Shown: in pieces, positions 54,606 through 63,395 of the stretch
Numbering within the stretch: the stretch's first letter is position 1
Layout: the number at the start of each line of letters is the position of its first letter
Source of the DNA: Pseudomonadota bacterium
GTDB taxonomy: Bacteria > Pseudomonadota > Gammaproteobacteria > Steroidobacterales > Steroidobacteraceae
Direction: 5' to 3'
DNA length: 64,000 nt
Assembly: GCA_023457495.1 (NCBI GenBank)
Contig: JAEWLQ010000077.1
Coordinates: forward strand, 19,433 to 83,432
Translations under genes and position numbers: made by a program
Notes under the pieces: generated by a model
The model's database searches: none
What the model saw: only the letters and a program-made list of their open reading frames with translations
Told to the model about the DNA's origin: nothing

Positions 54606-54635
54606 CAGTGGAAGTCGAAGTACGGCGGCAACCTA
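54586..54635 (+). mobile_element. Scrap of an IS3-family orfA
   Basis: One frame reads S-P-E-T-Y-H-Q-W-K-S-K-Y-G-G, which matches the conserved end of the HTH in IS3-group OrfA proteins (xSexTYYxWKxKYGGm). It begins exactly where similarity to the TPR gene stops and is followed by a stop codon a few residues later. Only about 45 bases remain, so the assignment rests on this one motif. Confidence 0.5.
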
Positions 54636-54712
54636 ACCCTCTACTTCTGAACGATCCGCGAAAGCGAAGGGGTTACAATGCTGAAAGCGGCAGTAGCAGC
54701 AGTTGCGCTTCT

Positions 54713-55213
54713 CTATAGCAGGGCGCCTTTGATCGCCGAGGTCATTGCCTCTTCGATTCTTAACCGCGTCAATGTCAATTCGCTAGGACGCATGCACCTT
54801 TCGGATGCTGGCAACCCAGTTAGTGACGCGGTCTCGTTCCACAAAGCTTCATGCCTACGCTGGAGTCTAGACCACTCGATAAGGACTTTTTCGATATCTT
54901 TACGATAACTACCGGCGAGTCCAATTCTCGCGCCATTGCTCGACAAGGCACGCAGTCGCGCAGTTAGATCTTCGTATACAAGCTTGGATTTCTCGGGGCT
55001 GCAATCAATCGACATCACGCCATGCGTCTCTGCATCTTTGTCAGTTTCGAGCTTCATTAGGTGACCGCTGATTTCGCGCTGGACATCCAGCATTGCCGAA
55101 ATCCAAGCATTTCGTTCTGCTGAAACCTCCTGAGGGTGACAGGCAGCCACTCCAAAGAAGATGGTTACTAAGAAAGCCAAAGCGATCGAGAACTTATAGA
55201 AGCTATATCTCAC
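54713..55213 (-). CDS. Lipoprotein of unknown function, AT-richer than surroundings
   Basis: A 166-residue lipoprotein starting at GTG 55213, with a strong AAAGGAGGG 7 bases upstream. The signal is FSIALAFLVTIFFGVAAC. The mature part is helical and charged (AWISAMLDVQREISGHLMKLETD in parts, SRLQRRHEALWNE), with two further Cys. Base and codon use is visibly less GC-rich than in most of the window, consistent with recent arrival. It lies between two copies of the TPR gene segment. No family recognised. Confidence 0.7.
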   Translation of the reverse strand: MRYSFYKFSIALAFLVTIFFGVAACHPQEVSAERNAWISAMLDVQREISGHLMKLETDKDAETHGVMSIDCSPEKSKLVYEDLTARLRALSSNGARIGLAGSYRKDIEKVLIEWSRLQRRHEALWNETASLTGLPASERCMRPSELTLTRLRIEEAMTSAIKGALL

Positions 55214-55513
55214 CTTCGTTCCCTCCTTTCGCCAAATATTGACGCCCACGTCCACTACTGACGACGTATGCAATTCTCTTGGCACCTGCAAGCGTCAATA
55301 GAGTTCCTAATGGTCCAAAATTTTGTCGGTAGCTTGCTTAAAGGGAACTTGATGATAGTCGTTGTCAATCCAGAGGCCTGCAAACTTCTGGCAGGAATCA
55401 CTCGCGCTGCTCAAGATGCTGGTGGAGCCCGAGATTCCGGACGGCGCCTGACCCGCACCGAAGCGCCGGCAAGTCGTTGAGACTTCTGCGCCTGCCGCCG
55501 ACCGCGTAGTGCG
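55214..55513. other. Intergenic stretch upstream of the lipoprotein gene
   Basis: Three hundred bases with no supported gene. The right part is GC-rich and the left part AT-rich, so a junction may lie near 55370. Only the ribosome site of the lipoprotein (55221-55229) is clear. Confidence 0.4.
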
Positions 55514-57193
55514 TTACAGCGTCGCGAGTTTCAGCTCGACATCCGCATTCTTCCACGCACGCTGGAATCGATCGGCGACCTCGCCGGCTTCCTTCTTGCG
55601 GCCCTGGGCTCGCAGCGATTGCTCCAGTCCGAACAGCGACCAACCGTTTTCGGGATTGCGGCGCAACTCTTCCAGGAAGATAGCCTGGGCCTCCGCGGCC
55701 TTTCCGCCCTGCAACAGCACGGCGCCCAGTGTCTGGCGAACCGGCGCGTGCCAACCCGGCGGCTCGTCGTAGGGAATCGAATCCTCGAGCGCGACGGCCT
55801 CTCTCAGCGCGGCAGCGGCCGTGGCGTAGTCCTTCTGAGCGCGTGCGAGCTCCGCCGCCAGCACACGTTCGCCGATTCGCACGCCATTCATGACCGAGTA
55901 GCGATCCCAGACATTCATCTTCTCGATCGCCGGATCGCGAGTGGCCGCGACGATCGACTCGTGATGGAGTCGCGCATCGTCCGTCTTACCCTGGCGCGCG
56001 GCCGCGACACCCTGGGCGTAGTGCCACATCGCAATCATGTAGGGCAGATCGTACTCCGGGCGCGGCGTGCCCTCGACGTCCTGCCAGCGCGAGAAGCGCA
56101 CATTCGCGAACAGCGGCGTGAGCGAGAAAACCTGCATCGCCTCGAACCCCGGGGCGCGCATCAGATTCGGGTCGCTGGTGCGTGCACTGGTGGCCTTCGC
56201 GGCGTCCAGCGCGATGGCGCTCGCGCCTTCCATCGTGGCGGCGAACCACAGGAAGTGGTGGTTATGCGGCACGTACCCGAGTGGATAGACGCCGGGCCGC
56301 GGACGGCACATCGCCAGATACGCGTCGTCCGCCGCTATTGCCTTTTGATTCGCGATCACCGCGTCGTGATAACGGCCGACACGCGCATAGATGTGCGCGG
56401 GCATGTGCACGAGATGCCCCGAGGCGGGAATCAGCTCACGCAGGCGATCCGCCGCCGCGACGCCACGCTCCGGCTCGTTCGAAGCTTCCACGGCGTGCAC
56501 ATACAGGTGCAGCGCGCCGGCATGATCGGCATTGCGCGCGATCACGGATTCCAGTCTTGAGACAACTTCCGCCGTGTTGCCGGTCGGGCGGCCCTGGGCG
56601 TCCCAATAGTCCCAGGGCTGAAGGTCCATCAGCGATTCGGCGTACAGCGTCGCCGCGTCGAGATCGTCCGGAAACTGTTGCACGAGCCCTGCCATCGCAG
56701 TGGCATAGGCTTGATCGAGAGGACGGCGATCCTCGGGAGGGCTTTGTGCGTAACGCGCGGACAAAGCATGGATGTAGGCCTGCTCGCGTTTGTCCGCGGC
56801 TGCGGCAAGATTTTGAGCGCGCTGCAGGCGATCCCACGCTTTGGGATTGTTAGCCGGATCCATGGCTGAATTGACGTGCGGTCCGAGCACCAGCGCGGCG
56901 CCCCACCAGCACATCGCGCACTTTGGGTCGAGCTCGGTGGCCTTGAGGAACGAGCGCTCCGCGGCATCGTGATTGAAGCCGTAGGTCAGCATGAGGCCCT
57001 GGTTGAACCAGCGCTGCGCCTCGGAATGCTTGGTGCTGACAGGCATGCTGTAATCGCCAAGGCCTTCGAGGAGTGTGGCGCCCACCGGTTCGAGCGGCGG
57101 TGCTGGATGGGTGCTCTGGTTCGAGCGAAAGAGGTAGAAGCCGCCAGCGAATGCGAGTAGCACGATCAGCGTCGACACGATAGCGCGTTTCAT
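55514..57193 (-). CDS. TPR-containing membrane-anchored protein
   Basis: A 559-residue protein with an N-terminal signal or anchor (VSTLIVLLAFAGGFYLF) and GGAGG 8 bases before ATG 57193. It contains TPR-like pairs (AQRWFNQGLMLTYGFNHDAAERSFLKAT in parts, KCAMCWWGAALVLGPHVN, LVHMPAHIYARVGRYHDAV). The HMPAHIY segment and the C-x-x-C in KCAMCW are typical of a widespread uncharacterised TPR family. The last ~70 residues are duplicated as a fragment at 54387-54587. Role unknown, probably protein-protein contact in the periplasm. Confidence 0.78.
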   Translation of the reverse strand: MKRAIVSTLIVLLAFAGGFYLFRSNQSTHPAPPLEPVGATLLEGLGDYSMPVSTKHSEAQRWFNQGLMLTYGFNHDAAERSFLKATELDPKCAMCWWGAALVLGPHVNSAMDPANNPKAWDRLQRAQNLAAAADKREQAYIHALSARYAQSPPEDRRPLDQAYATAMAGLVQQFPDDLDAATLYAESLMDLQPWDYWDAQGRPTGNTAEVVSRLESVIARNADHAGALHLYVHAVEASNEPERGVAAADRLRELIPASGHLVHMPAHIYARVGRYHDAVIANQKAIAADDAYLAMCRPRPGVYPLGYVPHNHHFLWFAATMEGASAIALDAAKATSARTSDPNLMRAPGFEAMQVFSLTPLFANVRFSRWQDVEGTPRPEYDLPYMIAMWHYAQGVAAARQGKTDDARLHHESIVAATRDPAIEKMNVWDRYSVMNGVRIGERVLAAELARAQKDYATAAAALREAVALEDSIPYDEPPGWHAPVRQTLGAVLLQGGKAAEAQAIFLEELRRNPENGWSLFGLEQSLRAQGRKKEAGEVADRFQRAWKNADVELKLATL

Positions 57194-57274
57194 GGGAATG
57201 TCCTCCGGGTTCGGCGCGGGGCAGCGTAGTCCTCTCGCGGTGAACTTGCAGCTTGGCCGCGGAGTGGCGGCGCC

Positions 57275-57412
57275 GCACACCTAACTGTCACCGGCAGCGC
57301 TGGCCAACTCGGCGAAGCGCTCATGCGCACCCTGCCGGCCCATGGTCACGAGGCGCTCGACGTGGACCTGCTCCCTTTGCCCGCGCCAGCTTTCGACCAG
57401 AAGCGAACATGA
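57275..57412 (+). pseudogene. Truncated start of an NAD-dependent epimerase/dehydratase
   Basis: One frame reads LTVTGSAGQLGEALMRTLPAHGHEALDVDLL (given here only as landmarks: TVTGSAGQLG and HGHEALDVD). This is the Gly-rich Rossmann opening of SDR-type epimerases (VTGxxGxxG, then Asp after the second strand). The frame ends in TGA at 57410 after about 40 residues, and nothing of the remaining ~270 residues is present. It appears to be a gene cut at the left border of the DGQHR/HEPN block. Confidence 0.5.
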
Positions 57413-57431
57413 CCACGATCCGCCTTCGTAT

Positions 57432-58409
57432 CTACGCAATTAAACGCCGGGGCTGATTTAGGAGATCGATCAGGGCGTTGAAGCCATGTCGATGAAACGA
57501 GCGGCCGGCAGGCGCTCGTGACGACATATCCTCGATAATTGCTCGACACAAACCTAAGACAACCACAATCGCTTCCAAGAATCTCTGCAGCTCGCGACCC
57601 TTGTCTGTCGAGAAACTGAGCTCCATCGGGTCAGCCCTCCACCTTTCGAGTATGTCGAAAAGACCGTCGTAGTACGGTACCCGCTCCCGATAGGGAAACC
57701 AGGCACCGTATTCGTGCTGATAGTTGACGCGATTTCTGATGACCGAGAGCCAGCCGGTGGTGTTGGAGAAGCCCAAGAGAGCGTTCTGAATCTCCACGAG
57801 CTTCGCACTCACGGCTTGGCCCGGTCGAGTAGCTGTATCTTCCAGGATGCGATCGCTGAGGTGACGAAGTAGCGCACTGAACTCCGACCACAGGACAGTG
57901 TGTGAGCCACCATCGGCAACCGACAGGCGAGTCAACCGAACTACTTTGCCATCAGTATCTACTAGAGTCCGATACAGCCCTCTCGACAGTGTTGTTTCGG
58001 CACGCTGGTCAAACAGGTCGGCAATCGCATGGATCGCGCCTATTGCTTCCCCATCGAGCTGCGTGCAACTTCGGCCGAATATCCGCAGCACGCAGTGAGC
58101 CGCGAAGAACGCGGAGTAATAGGCCCGTACCAGAAGCCAAGCAGTTGATCTTGGCAATCGAGAGCTAGGCGAAATTCCTTCAACTGACTCGAACGCCGCC
58201 ACAGACATTCGCACTATGTCTCCCGCGTATGCTGTCGCGACCGGGCTGATTTCTTGGAATGCGAGGGCTATCGAGTCCACTTGCAAAGGTGAGTAAATCT
58301 GATACTCGCCAGCGGCAATCCAATTGCGGACGCTCGACCTGCGCACGTCTGTAATTGCGTTCAATCTCGGCAGCCAATAAGGCCGCGTCATTTCACTCAG
58401 GAGCGACAT
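57432..58409 (-). CDS. HEPN-like protein, candidate effector of a two-gene unit
   Basis: A 325-residue protein, mostly helical, without signal or membrane segments. The helix LLVRAYYSAFFAAHCVLRIF (residues ~92-111) resembles the first helix of HEPN domains. The sequence IRNRVNYQHEYG (224-235) fits the HEPN ribonuclease motif R-x4-6-H (R225 or R227 with H232). If correct, it would cleave RNA. It starts 7 bases after the stop of the DGQHR gene and was probably acquired with it; base composition is lower in GC than the flanks. The HEPN assignment is by pattern only and needs a profile or structure search. Confidence 0.6.
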   Translation of the reverse strand: MSLLSEMTRPYWLPRLNAITDVRRSSVRNWIAAGEYQIYSPLQVDSIALAFQEISPVATAYAGDIVRMSVAAFESVEGISPSSRLPRSTAWLLVRAYYSAFFAAHCVLRIFGRSCTQLDGEAIGAIHAIADLFDQRAETTLSRGLYRTLVDTDGKVVRLTRLSVADGGSHTVLWSEFSALLRHLSDRILEDTATRPGQAVSAKLVEIQNALLGFSNTTGWLSVIRNRVNYQHEYGAWFPYRERVPYYDGLFDILERWRADPMELSFSTDKGRELQRFLEAIVVVLGLCRAIIEDMSSRAPAGRSFHRHGFNALIDLLNQPRRLIA

Positions 58410-58416
58410 GGCTGTC

Positions 58417-59391
58417 TTACAACGTGAATTCCTCTTTCAGCGCTTTAGACAATGTCGCGTGTAGCTCCTTGTGAGAGTTGCCTGCGTTCTTGAAGGTCGT
58501 TGACTTTAATCGACTGAACATTGGCTCAGCCACATCAAAGAAGTTGTCCTGCGTATAGCTTGCTTCAAAGCGATCCTTCACTCGTTGCGCTATTTCTGGG
58601 AAGAGCAGCATGACCGACCGAAAGACTGTGGGATTGGTTAGGTCCGCCGCTAGATTCGCGTCGGAAGCTGCGGACATGAATGCTGCCAGGTAGGCGCGAA
58701 TTGCGGCATACATCGCATCCACATCGCGATCTTTGAAGATTGATACGAGTGGCTTTACGGCAGCATTAAAGGTCACTCGGGACAGCTTGCCTGAACTGCG
58801 ACTGGCGGCGGAGGTCAGTCCGAGTAACGGACTATCGGGGCGATCTGCGAACTGATCAAACAGCACACTCAGAATTTCCTCAATATCGCTTTCGTACTCT
58901 GCCAGTCTCTTGATATCGAGTAGCAGTTCGTTGGGAACGGGCCTCTGTTTTGTATTGATATCGATGAACAAGCGGCTCTCATCCGTTCGCGACAGCCCGT
59001 TGTAGATCACTACGGGCACGCGCAATGCCGTCTTGGCTAGCGAGAATCCATAGACACGATGCTGACCGTCCAACACCAGAAACGCTTTCTGGGTATCTTT
59101 GAATTCCAAAGTTTTACTGCGGCCTAGCGGCTTGAGATCTGCATCGGGTTGGGCTGAGAGAACAATCGAGCTTGGGATTGTTCCGAGACCGCTATCAATG
59201 TACTGCGCGATTTGTTCAGCACGCTTCTTGTCCAGCACACGTTGGAAGCCTTCTTTAGGATCTTCTTCCCGAGTCGTCACAAAGCACGTTCTAGCCAAGA
59301 CGTCGCTCGGCATTGTTAGCGTGTAAAAGCGATGCTTCCCTTGTGTAACTAGGCTTGTGGAGAATCTAAGTCGTTCTTTTCGTTCTGCCAT
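58417..59391 (-). CDS. DGQHR-domain protein (DndB-like, ParB-fold)
   Basis: A 324-residue protein. The signature FLVLDGQHRVYGF lies at residues ~105-116. Further family blocks are KKRAEQIAQYIDSG and RLFIDINTKQRPVPNELLLDI. DGQHR proteins include DndB, which controls DNA phosphorothioation, and DpdB of 7-deazaguanine DNA modification. Others stand alone in genomic islands, where they may bind nucleotides or DNA. No dnd or dpd genes are present here; the only partner is the HEPN-like gene 7 bases downstream. It is likely a sensor or regulator in a defence or toxin-antitoxin unit; that is inference. Confidence 0.85.
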   Translation of the reverse strand: MAERKERLRFSTSLVTQGKHRFYTLTMPSDVLARTCFVTTREEDPKEGFQRVLDKKRAEQIAQYIDSGLGTIPSSIVLSAQPDADLKPLGRSKTLEFKDTQKAFLVLDGQHRVYGFSLAKTALRVPVVIYNGLSRTDESRLFIDINTKQRPVPNELLLDIKRLAEYESDIEEILSVLFDQFADRPDSPLLGLTSAASRSSGKLSRVTFNAAVKPLVSIFKDRDVDAMYAAIRAYLAAFMSAASDANLAADLTNPTVFRSVMLLFPEIAQRVKDRFEASYTQDNFFDVAEPMFSRLKSTTFKNAGNSHKELHATLSKALKEEFTL

Positions 59392-59642
59392 CGGGCTTAC
59401 TCCCGTGCCGGACCTAGGCTATTGACACTTCTCTGCTTGCGACCCGAGTCTAGCCTGAGGAGTTACGAATGTCGCTTTTGGTTTGAAGACCGAAACGGGG
59501 CATGTCATCTACGTAGCTGCGAACCTCTCGACGACCGATCCGATCGGGCGAAGCTTTTGGCTCGATTCCCGAGTGGGATTTCACTATCTACCTGAATCTG
59601 GACATCTGAACCCAACCAACCGAGTGTCGTGCCCACATCAAT

Positions 59643-59719
59643 GAAAAACCCCGCGGTTCCCGACGGTGGCCTTCTCTATCTACTCGACGCGAGCGCCAAA
59701 CAGTAAGCGTCTCCGCTCC
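59643..59719. repeat. Decayed copy of the groEL terminator
   Basis: AAAAACCCC-GCGGTTCCCGACGG, TTCTCTATCTACT and CTCCGCTCCTTAC align with 63399-63482 beyond the intact groEL. The stem has mismatches and would be weaker. It is contiguous with the groEL pseudogene that follows. Confidence 0.75.
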
Positions 59720-60195
59720 TTACCTATTCATCCAGCCCACTCCGCCAATTCCGCACATGCCGCCCATTCCGGCCGGGGTGCAATGCACGTGCTCTTCTTC
59801 CTCCGGCGCTTTCGCGATCATGACTTCCGTCGTGAGCAGCAGGCCCGGCACAGACACCGCGTTCTGCAGCGCGAGACGCGTGACCTTCGCCGGATCGAGG
59901 ATGCCCTCTTCCAGCATGTCGACGTACTCGCCCGTGCCCGCGTTGTAGCCGGACGCGCCATTGCCCGCCCTAAAGACGTTCAGGACAACCGCGGCAACTT
60001 CGCCGGCGCTCTCGACGATCTGACGCAGCGGCCATTCGATCCAGCGGCTCAGGAAGCGAATGCCAGCCGTATGGTTTTCATCGCACCTTCGAGCTTCTCG
60101 ATCAGCGCAACACCGCCGCCAGGAACCACGCCTTCTTCAACGGCGGCACGGGTCGCGTGCAGCGCGTCTTCGGCACGGGCCTTCTTTCCCTTTCC
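59720..60195 (-). pseudogene. groEL: groEL 3'-end pseudogene
   Basis: The minus strand encodes the last ~165 codons of GroEL, close to those of the intact gene at 63480. MLEEGILDPAKVTRLALQNA and LLLTTEVMIAKAPEEEEH are intact. A one-base deletion plus stop near 60075, and an in-frame loss of about 18 bases near 60095, break it. The Gly-Met tail is corrupted (GMCGIGGVGWMNR). Similarity ends abruptly near 60195, mid-gene, and continues into an unrelated small gene. It is a partial duplication, not a second chaperonin. Confidence 0.88.
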
Positions 60196-60249
60196 GGTTT
60201 GCCCGTCATCCATATTGCCGGCTTGATGAAGCGACGTCAGCGAGCGAAA

Positions 60250-60453
60250 TTACAGAATCTCGAGAGTTACCCGAGTCGTCGTACTCAAAACGAACCCCCC
60301 GTGCTCAATACGAAGGTCGATCAGCTTGAGCTGCAGAACATCATTACCAGCGGGCGGCGGAGGCGCATTCGCCAACGCATCTTGAAGGGCCTCGGTCAAG
60401 AGTACTTGGAACTTGCCCGCGTGACCCGTTGCTTTTCCCGTTACTTTCGCCAT
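60250..60453 (-). CDS. Small hypothetical protein (67 aa)
   Basis: A protein opening MAKVTGKATGHAGKFQVLL and ending STTTRVTLEIL, with GGGAG 7 bases before ATG 60453. It begins with a strand, has one helix (TEALQDALANA), then two strands. This is a small alpha-beta protein reminiscent of dodecin-sized proteins but without their motifs. It follows the 60559 gene by 105 bases in the same direction. Function unknown. Confidence 0.55.
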   Translation of the reverse strand: MAKVTGKATGHAGKFQVLLTEALQDALANAPPPPAGNDVLQLKLIDLRIEHGGFVLSTTTRVTLEIL

Positions 60454-60558
60454 TTGTGACTCCCAAGTCATGACGTTCATTCTCGATGCCTCCGGCACAC
60501 CAGATGAATTGCATCGGCAGTTCTCTCTGTTGCTTCAGATGGAAGCGAACACACGAGA

Positions 60559-61098
60559 TTAGCGGAATCTTTTCGTGGCCTCCACGACGCGCCAGTCGGA
60601 AGCAAAGTCCCAATCAGCCTTCGGAAGTGGTGTGGTCCAGATCGTTGACAATCTAGCTCTAAAATACAAATTCACGATGAAGTCCGAAGGCGCGCCGAAA
60701 TCGATGCGTAAAGTTAGGTTATCCCTACCCTGCACGAAACTGATCATCTCGTAGTCGTCCGAAGTACTGCCGGAAACTTCTCCAGCGTGATTCTGAACGA
60801 AGCCTTCCGCAAGACCATGATTCTTGGCAACGCAGTAGACAAGTTGATAGTCGACCTTCACCAGATCACTCGCTATGTCCCCGATGTTTGAGATTGTCAG
60901 ATCGAGCCACCGTGGCGGAAAGCTTTGGTCCCAAGCGACGCACACTGGACGTCTGTCGCGATACTCAACACTCGCTACTCTTTCTTGGGAATTACCGACG
61001 TCACCTGCGAAGATCTTGAACAATAGCTGCGGGTCGGTCGGCAATTCTTCGATGGGGCCAATTTCAATTGGGCTTTCTGAGGTGGCGCCGTCGTTCAT
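60559..61098 (-). CDS. Hypothetical beta-sandwich protein coupled to the phospholipase-like gene
   Basis: A 179-residue soluble protein without a signal peptide. The central part (WLDLTISNIGDIASDLVKVDYQLVY in parts, NLTLRIDFGAPSDFIVNLYF) looks like a CARDB/Ig-type beta sandwich. Its ATG overlaps the stop of the upstream membrane protein by one base (TAATG), so the two are translationally coupled and their products probably interact. Lower GC than the window as a whole. No family recognised. Confidence 0.65.
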   Translation of the reverse strand: MNDGATSESPIEIGPIEELPTDPQLLFKIFAGDVGNSQERVASVEYRDRRPVCVAWDQSFPPRWLDLTISNIGDIASDLVKVDYQLVYCVAKNHGLAEGFVQNHAGEVSGSTSDDYEMISFVQGRDNLTLRIDFGAPSDFIVNLYFRARLSTIWTTPLPKADWDFASDWRVVEATKRFR

Positions 61099-62903
61099 TA
61101 GACATACCTCTCATTCGGCGGAAGCTCTTCCCACGTCCTGTATCCGTAGCCACGATCTCCATCGAGGTCAAGATCAGGAACTCCGATGCGTCCATCCAGC
61201 ATCGCGATACAGAGGTCAACTGCGTTGCCGAAGCCGGTGGAGCCGCGCATGCCGATATCGTGGACCGCTTGCCTAGTTTCTTGTGGTGATGCGAGCCAAG
61301 AAAGCAAGTTAACGTCATCGATGCTCATAACATTTGCCCTATCCACAATCCACGACGGCTTCACTTGTCCCCGCATCAATCCTACTCGTGTCGTCATTAG
61401 TTCGGCCGCCGCTCCTGGAAAGGAATGCGGCGGTACGAGCCAGTAGAACGGTGGCTTAGGCCTAGCCGTCGACTGCATCGGGTAGACTTCCAAGTTGCCT
61501 GCAGTGATGAAGTCTTCTAAGAATCCAAAGGTTGAGAAGTCGTCGCTGCTTGCGTATCCCCAACCCATAAGTGCAAGGAGACTTCGTAATGCAGAAATGA
61601 TCATAAAGATCGAAAGGTGAATCAAATACAGCAGCCAGCGTGGACCGAGCGCCAGGAACCGCATGAGAACCGCCACGGGCAATGTTGCGAGCATTGCTAG
61701 GAATACGATTCCCTTCATTAGATAGCCGAGAATTGCCTTTAGATAGTCAAGGGACCTCTTTCCTCCGCGACGCGGAAATCGCCCTGGCCAGTTTCGAGAC
61801 AGCAGATTCTGAATCTCTTCAAAGAGATCTCCGGGATCGTCTGGAGGCGGGGATGGACGAGCCATGGTGTCGCTAGTTGAAAGGTCAAGGTAAAGATACA
61901 TGCGCTCGTAAGCGCCCCGGATTTCTGTCCAACTTGGATATCCACCGGGCAACAGCCCCGGGACCATCGGAGGTTGATATGTTTCCCGCATGGATTCCAC
62001 AATCAACTTTGAAATTCTGTTCAGGTCGGATCGATCCAATCCAATCAATGTGTGAAGCTGTGAGCTCGCGATATCGCCACGTCCCAGATGCTTCCACAGC
62101 CACGTATCGGCCAACCCCTCCAACACTATGTGGCGGTACGCATGGTTTCTAAATGGCCCCTCCACCAATGCATTGATGAAGGGATGGCCGCAAATGTCTC
62201 CCGCAACATGGCTCATGTACCCTTGTGCATAGGAAAGAGACATCGGGTTACCAGAACGACGTGCATTGGCAATTAGGTTCTCCGCGAATGCACCTGTCTT
62301 GCGATAGTGGAGCAGATCCATCCACCACCAGTTTGTATAGACGCCCGTTGGTTCTGGCTGCTTCCACGTGCCGTCGTCAGTAAGTGGGTGGCCAAAATGC
62401 CGGAACGGAAAGCCGAAATTGTCGACGGTATCTATGTTGATTATTTCCGCCCAGTATTTCGGATCGCTAAATAGTTTCGGGTCAATCTGACCACTGGAAA
62501 CAAGCCGAAAAAGCGGATTTCTGAGATTTAGACCACTGGTGCCAACGGCGACGCCCAATTTCGCCGCCAGAATCATTGCATCGATGGCAGACTCCAAGAG
62601 CGCCGTTAGGTCTGTGGATAGCCCTCCTGTTAGCCAGTCTTGGAGATCTGCGACGGGACCATTGAATATGTCCGCGATCTCTTTTGCTTCTTTTTTGATC
62701 CGTCGAATCGTACTTAGCACATCCATGGTGACGTCGAATCCCTTGCGAACTGCTGGGTTCGTCACTGGGTCGAAGAGAAATAGAGTTAGGTCGGGACCTA
62801 CCGCACCAAGGCGAGTTGCATTGTTAGCTCCACCGTCAAAGATGTGAGGAGCATCTGCGGCGGCGAGTTCTGAAATAGCGATGTGAGCACCGAATTTTGG
62901 CAT
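61098..62903 (-). CDS. Phospholipase C-like membrane protein (zinc-dependent PLC fold)
   Basis: A 601-residue protein. Near the N-terminus it has FGAHIAISE and LGAVGPDLTLFLFDP. Around residues 225-265 it has YAQGYMSHVAGDICGHPFIN and RHIVLEGLADTWLWKH. The spaced His and Asp residues fit a zinc-dependent phospholipase C-type (S1/P1-like helical) site. Two or three membrane helices follow near 385-455 (GIVFLAMLATLPVAVLM, LLYLIHLSIFMIISAL). Predicted action is on phospholipids or another phosphoester at a membrane. It leads a unit with 60559 and perhaps 60250, AT-richer than its flanks and enclosed by groEL 3' copies. A defence or contact-dependent role is possible but unproven. Confidence 0.6.
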   Translation of the reverse strand: MPKFGAHIAISELAAADAPHIFDGGANNATRLGAVGPDLTLFLFDPVTNPAVRKGFDVTMDVLSTIRRIKKEAKEIADIFNGPVADLQDWLTGGLSTDLTALLESAIDAMILAAKLGVAVGTSGLNLRNPLFRLVSSGQIDPKLFSDPKYWAEIINIDTVDNFGFPFRHFGHPLTDDGTWKQPEPTGVYTNWWWMDLLHYRKTGAFAENLIANARRSGNPMSLSYAQGYMSHVAGDICGHPFINALVEGPFRNHAYRHIVLEGLADTWLWKHLGRGDIASSQLHTLIGLDRSDLNRISKLIVESMRETYQPPMVPGLLPGGYPSWTEIRGAYERMYLYLDLSTSDTMARPSPPPDDPGDLFEEIQNLLSRNWPGRFPRRGGKRSLDYLKAILGYLMKGIVFLAMLATLPVAVLMRFLALGPRWLLYLIHLSIFMIISALRSLLALMGWGYASSDDFSTFGFLEDFITAGNLEVYPMQSTARPKPPFYWLVPPHSFPGAAAELMTTRVGLMRGQVKPSWIVDRANVMSIDDVNLLSWLASPQETRQAVHDIGMRGSTGFGNAVDLCIAMLDGRIGVPDLDLDGDRGYGYRTWEELPPNERYV

Positions 62904-63395
62904 GGCTATCTGTCCGCTAGTTGAAGTAGCTAAAGTCTCAATGGTCCATGAGGCTTGTCTGCGGCTCTGAACCTTGTTTGGAACTGTCGAGCGGCAGTCT
63001 TATTGTTCTTTTGCCGTATAGAACTATCTGTCACGACTATCCGAAAACTCTCACTAGTTCTGCGTAATTTTTTGTTAGGTAGCCCCTAAGGGCGTAGTCG
63101 GCGCGCAGCAGGGAACGCGGGATCAGACCCTCAAGAACAACGCGACGCTAAATTGCTTCTTCTTGGAGCAATCGCTGGCGATTCTCGAACCCTGTGCTGC
63201 TTCTTTTCTGTCGGAAGGATCCCGTGCAGATGGTTCACGCAGGGGACTCAGAGCACGCCATATGACGGTATGGTTGAAGACAGTGACAATGTCAGAATGC
63301 TGCGACCACCCGTTAACTTTCGTGGCCAATATCGCGAAGTTGTAGCAACTCTACGATTTGGGAGTAGCTTCGACGCCCACTGACTTGACCGGTAA
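62904..63395. other. Intergenic stretch between the PLC-like gene and groEL
   Basis: About 490 bases with many stops in every frame and only short frames (up to ~75 codons) without ribosome sites. It must contain the promoter of the leftward PLC-like operon; TATAGAACT near 63016 and ATTTTTTGTTAG near 63067 are AT-rich but give no clear hexamer pair. No inverted terminal repeats or integrase trace seen. Confidence 0.45.

Noticed and set aside
59720..59917. A separate 65-aa GroEL-tail gene
   Set aside because: It is the in-frame end of a longer frameshifted groEL copy with no start region, so I treat it as part of the pseudogene.
63123..63383. Short frames between the PLC-like gene and groEL
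   Set aside because: Up to ~75 codons on both strands, mutually overlapping, without ribosome sites or recognisable motifs.
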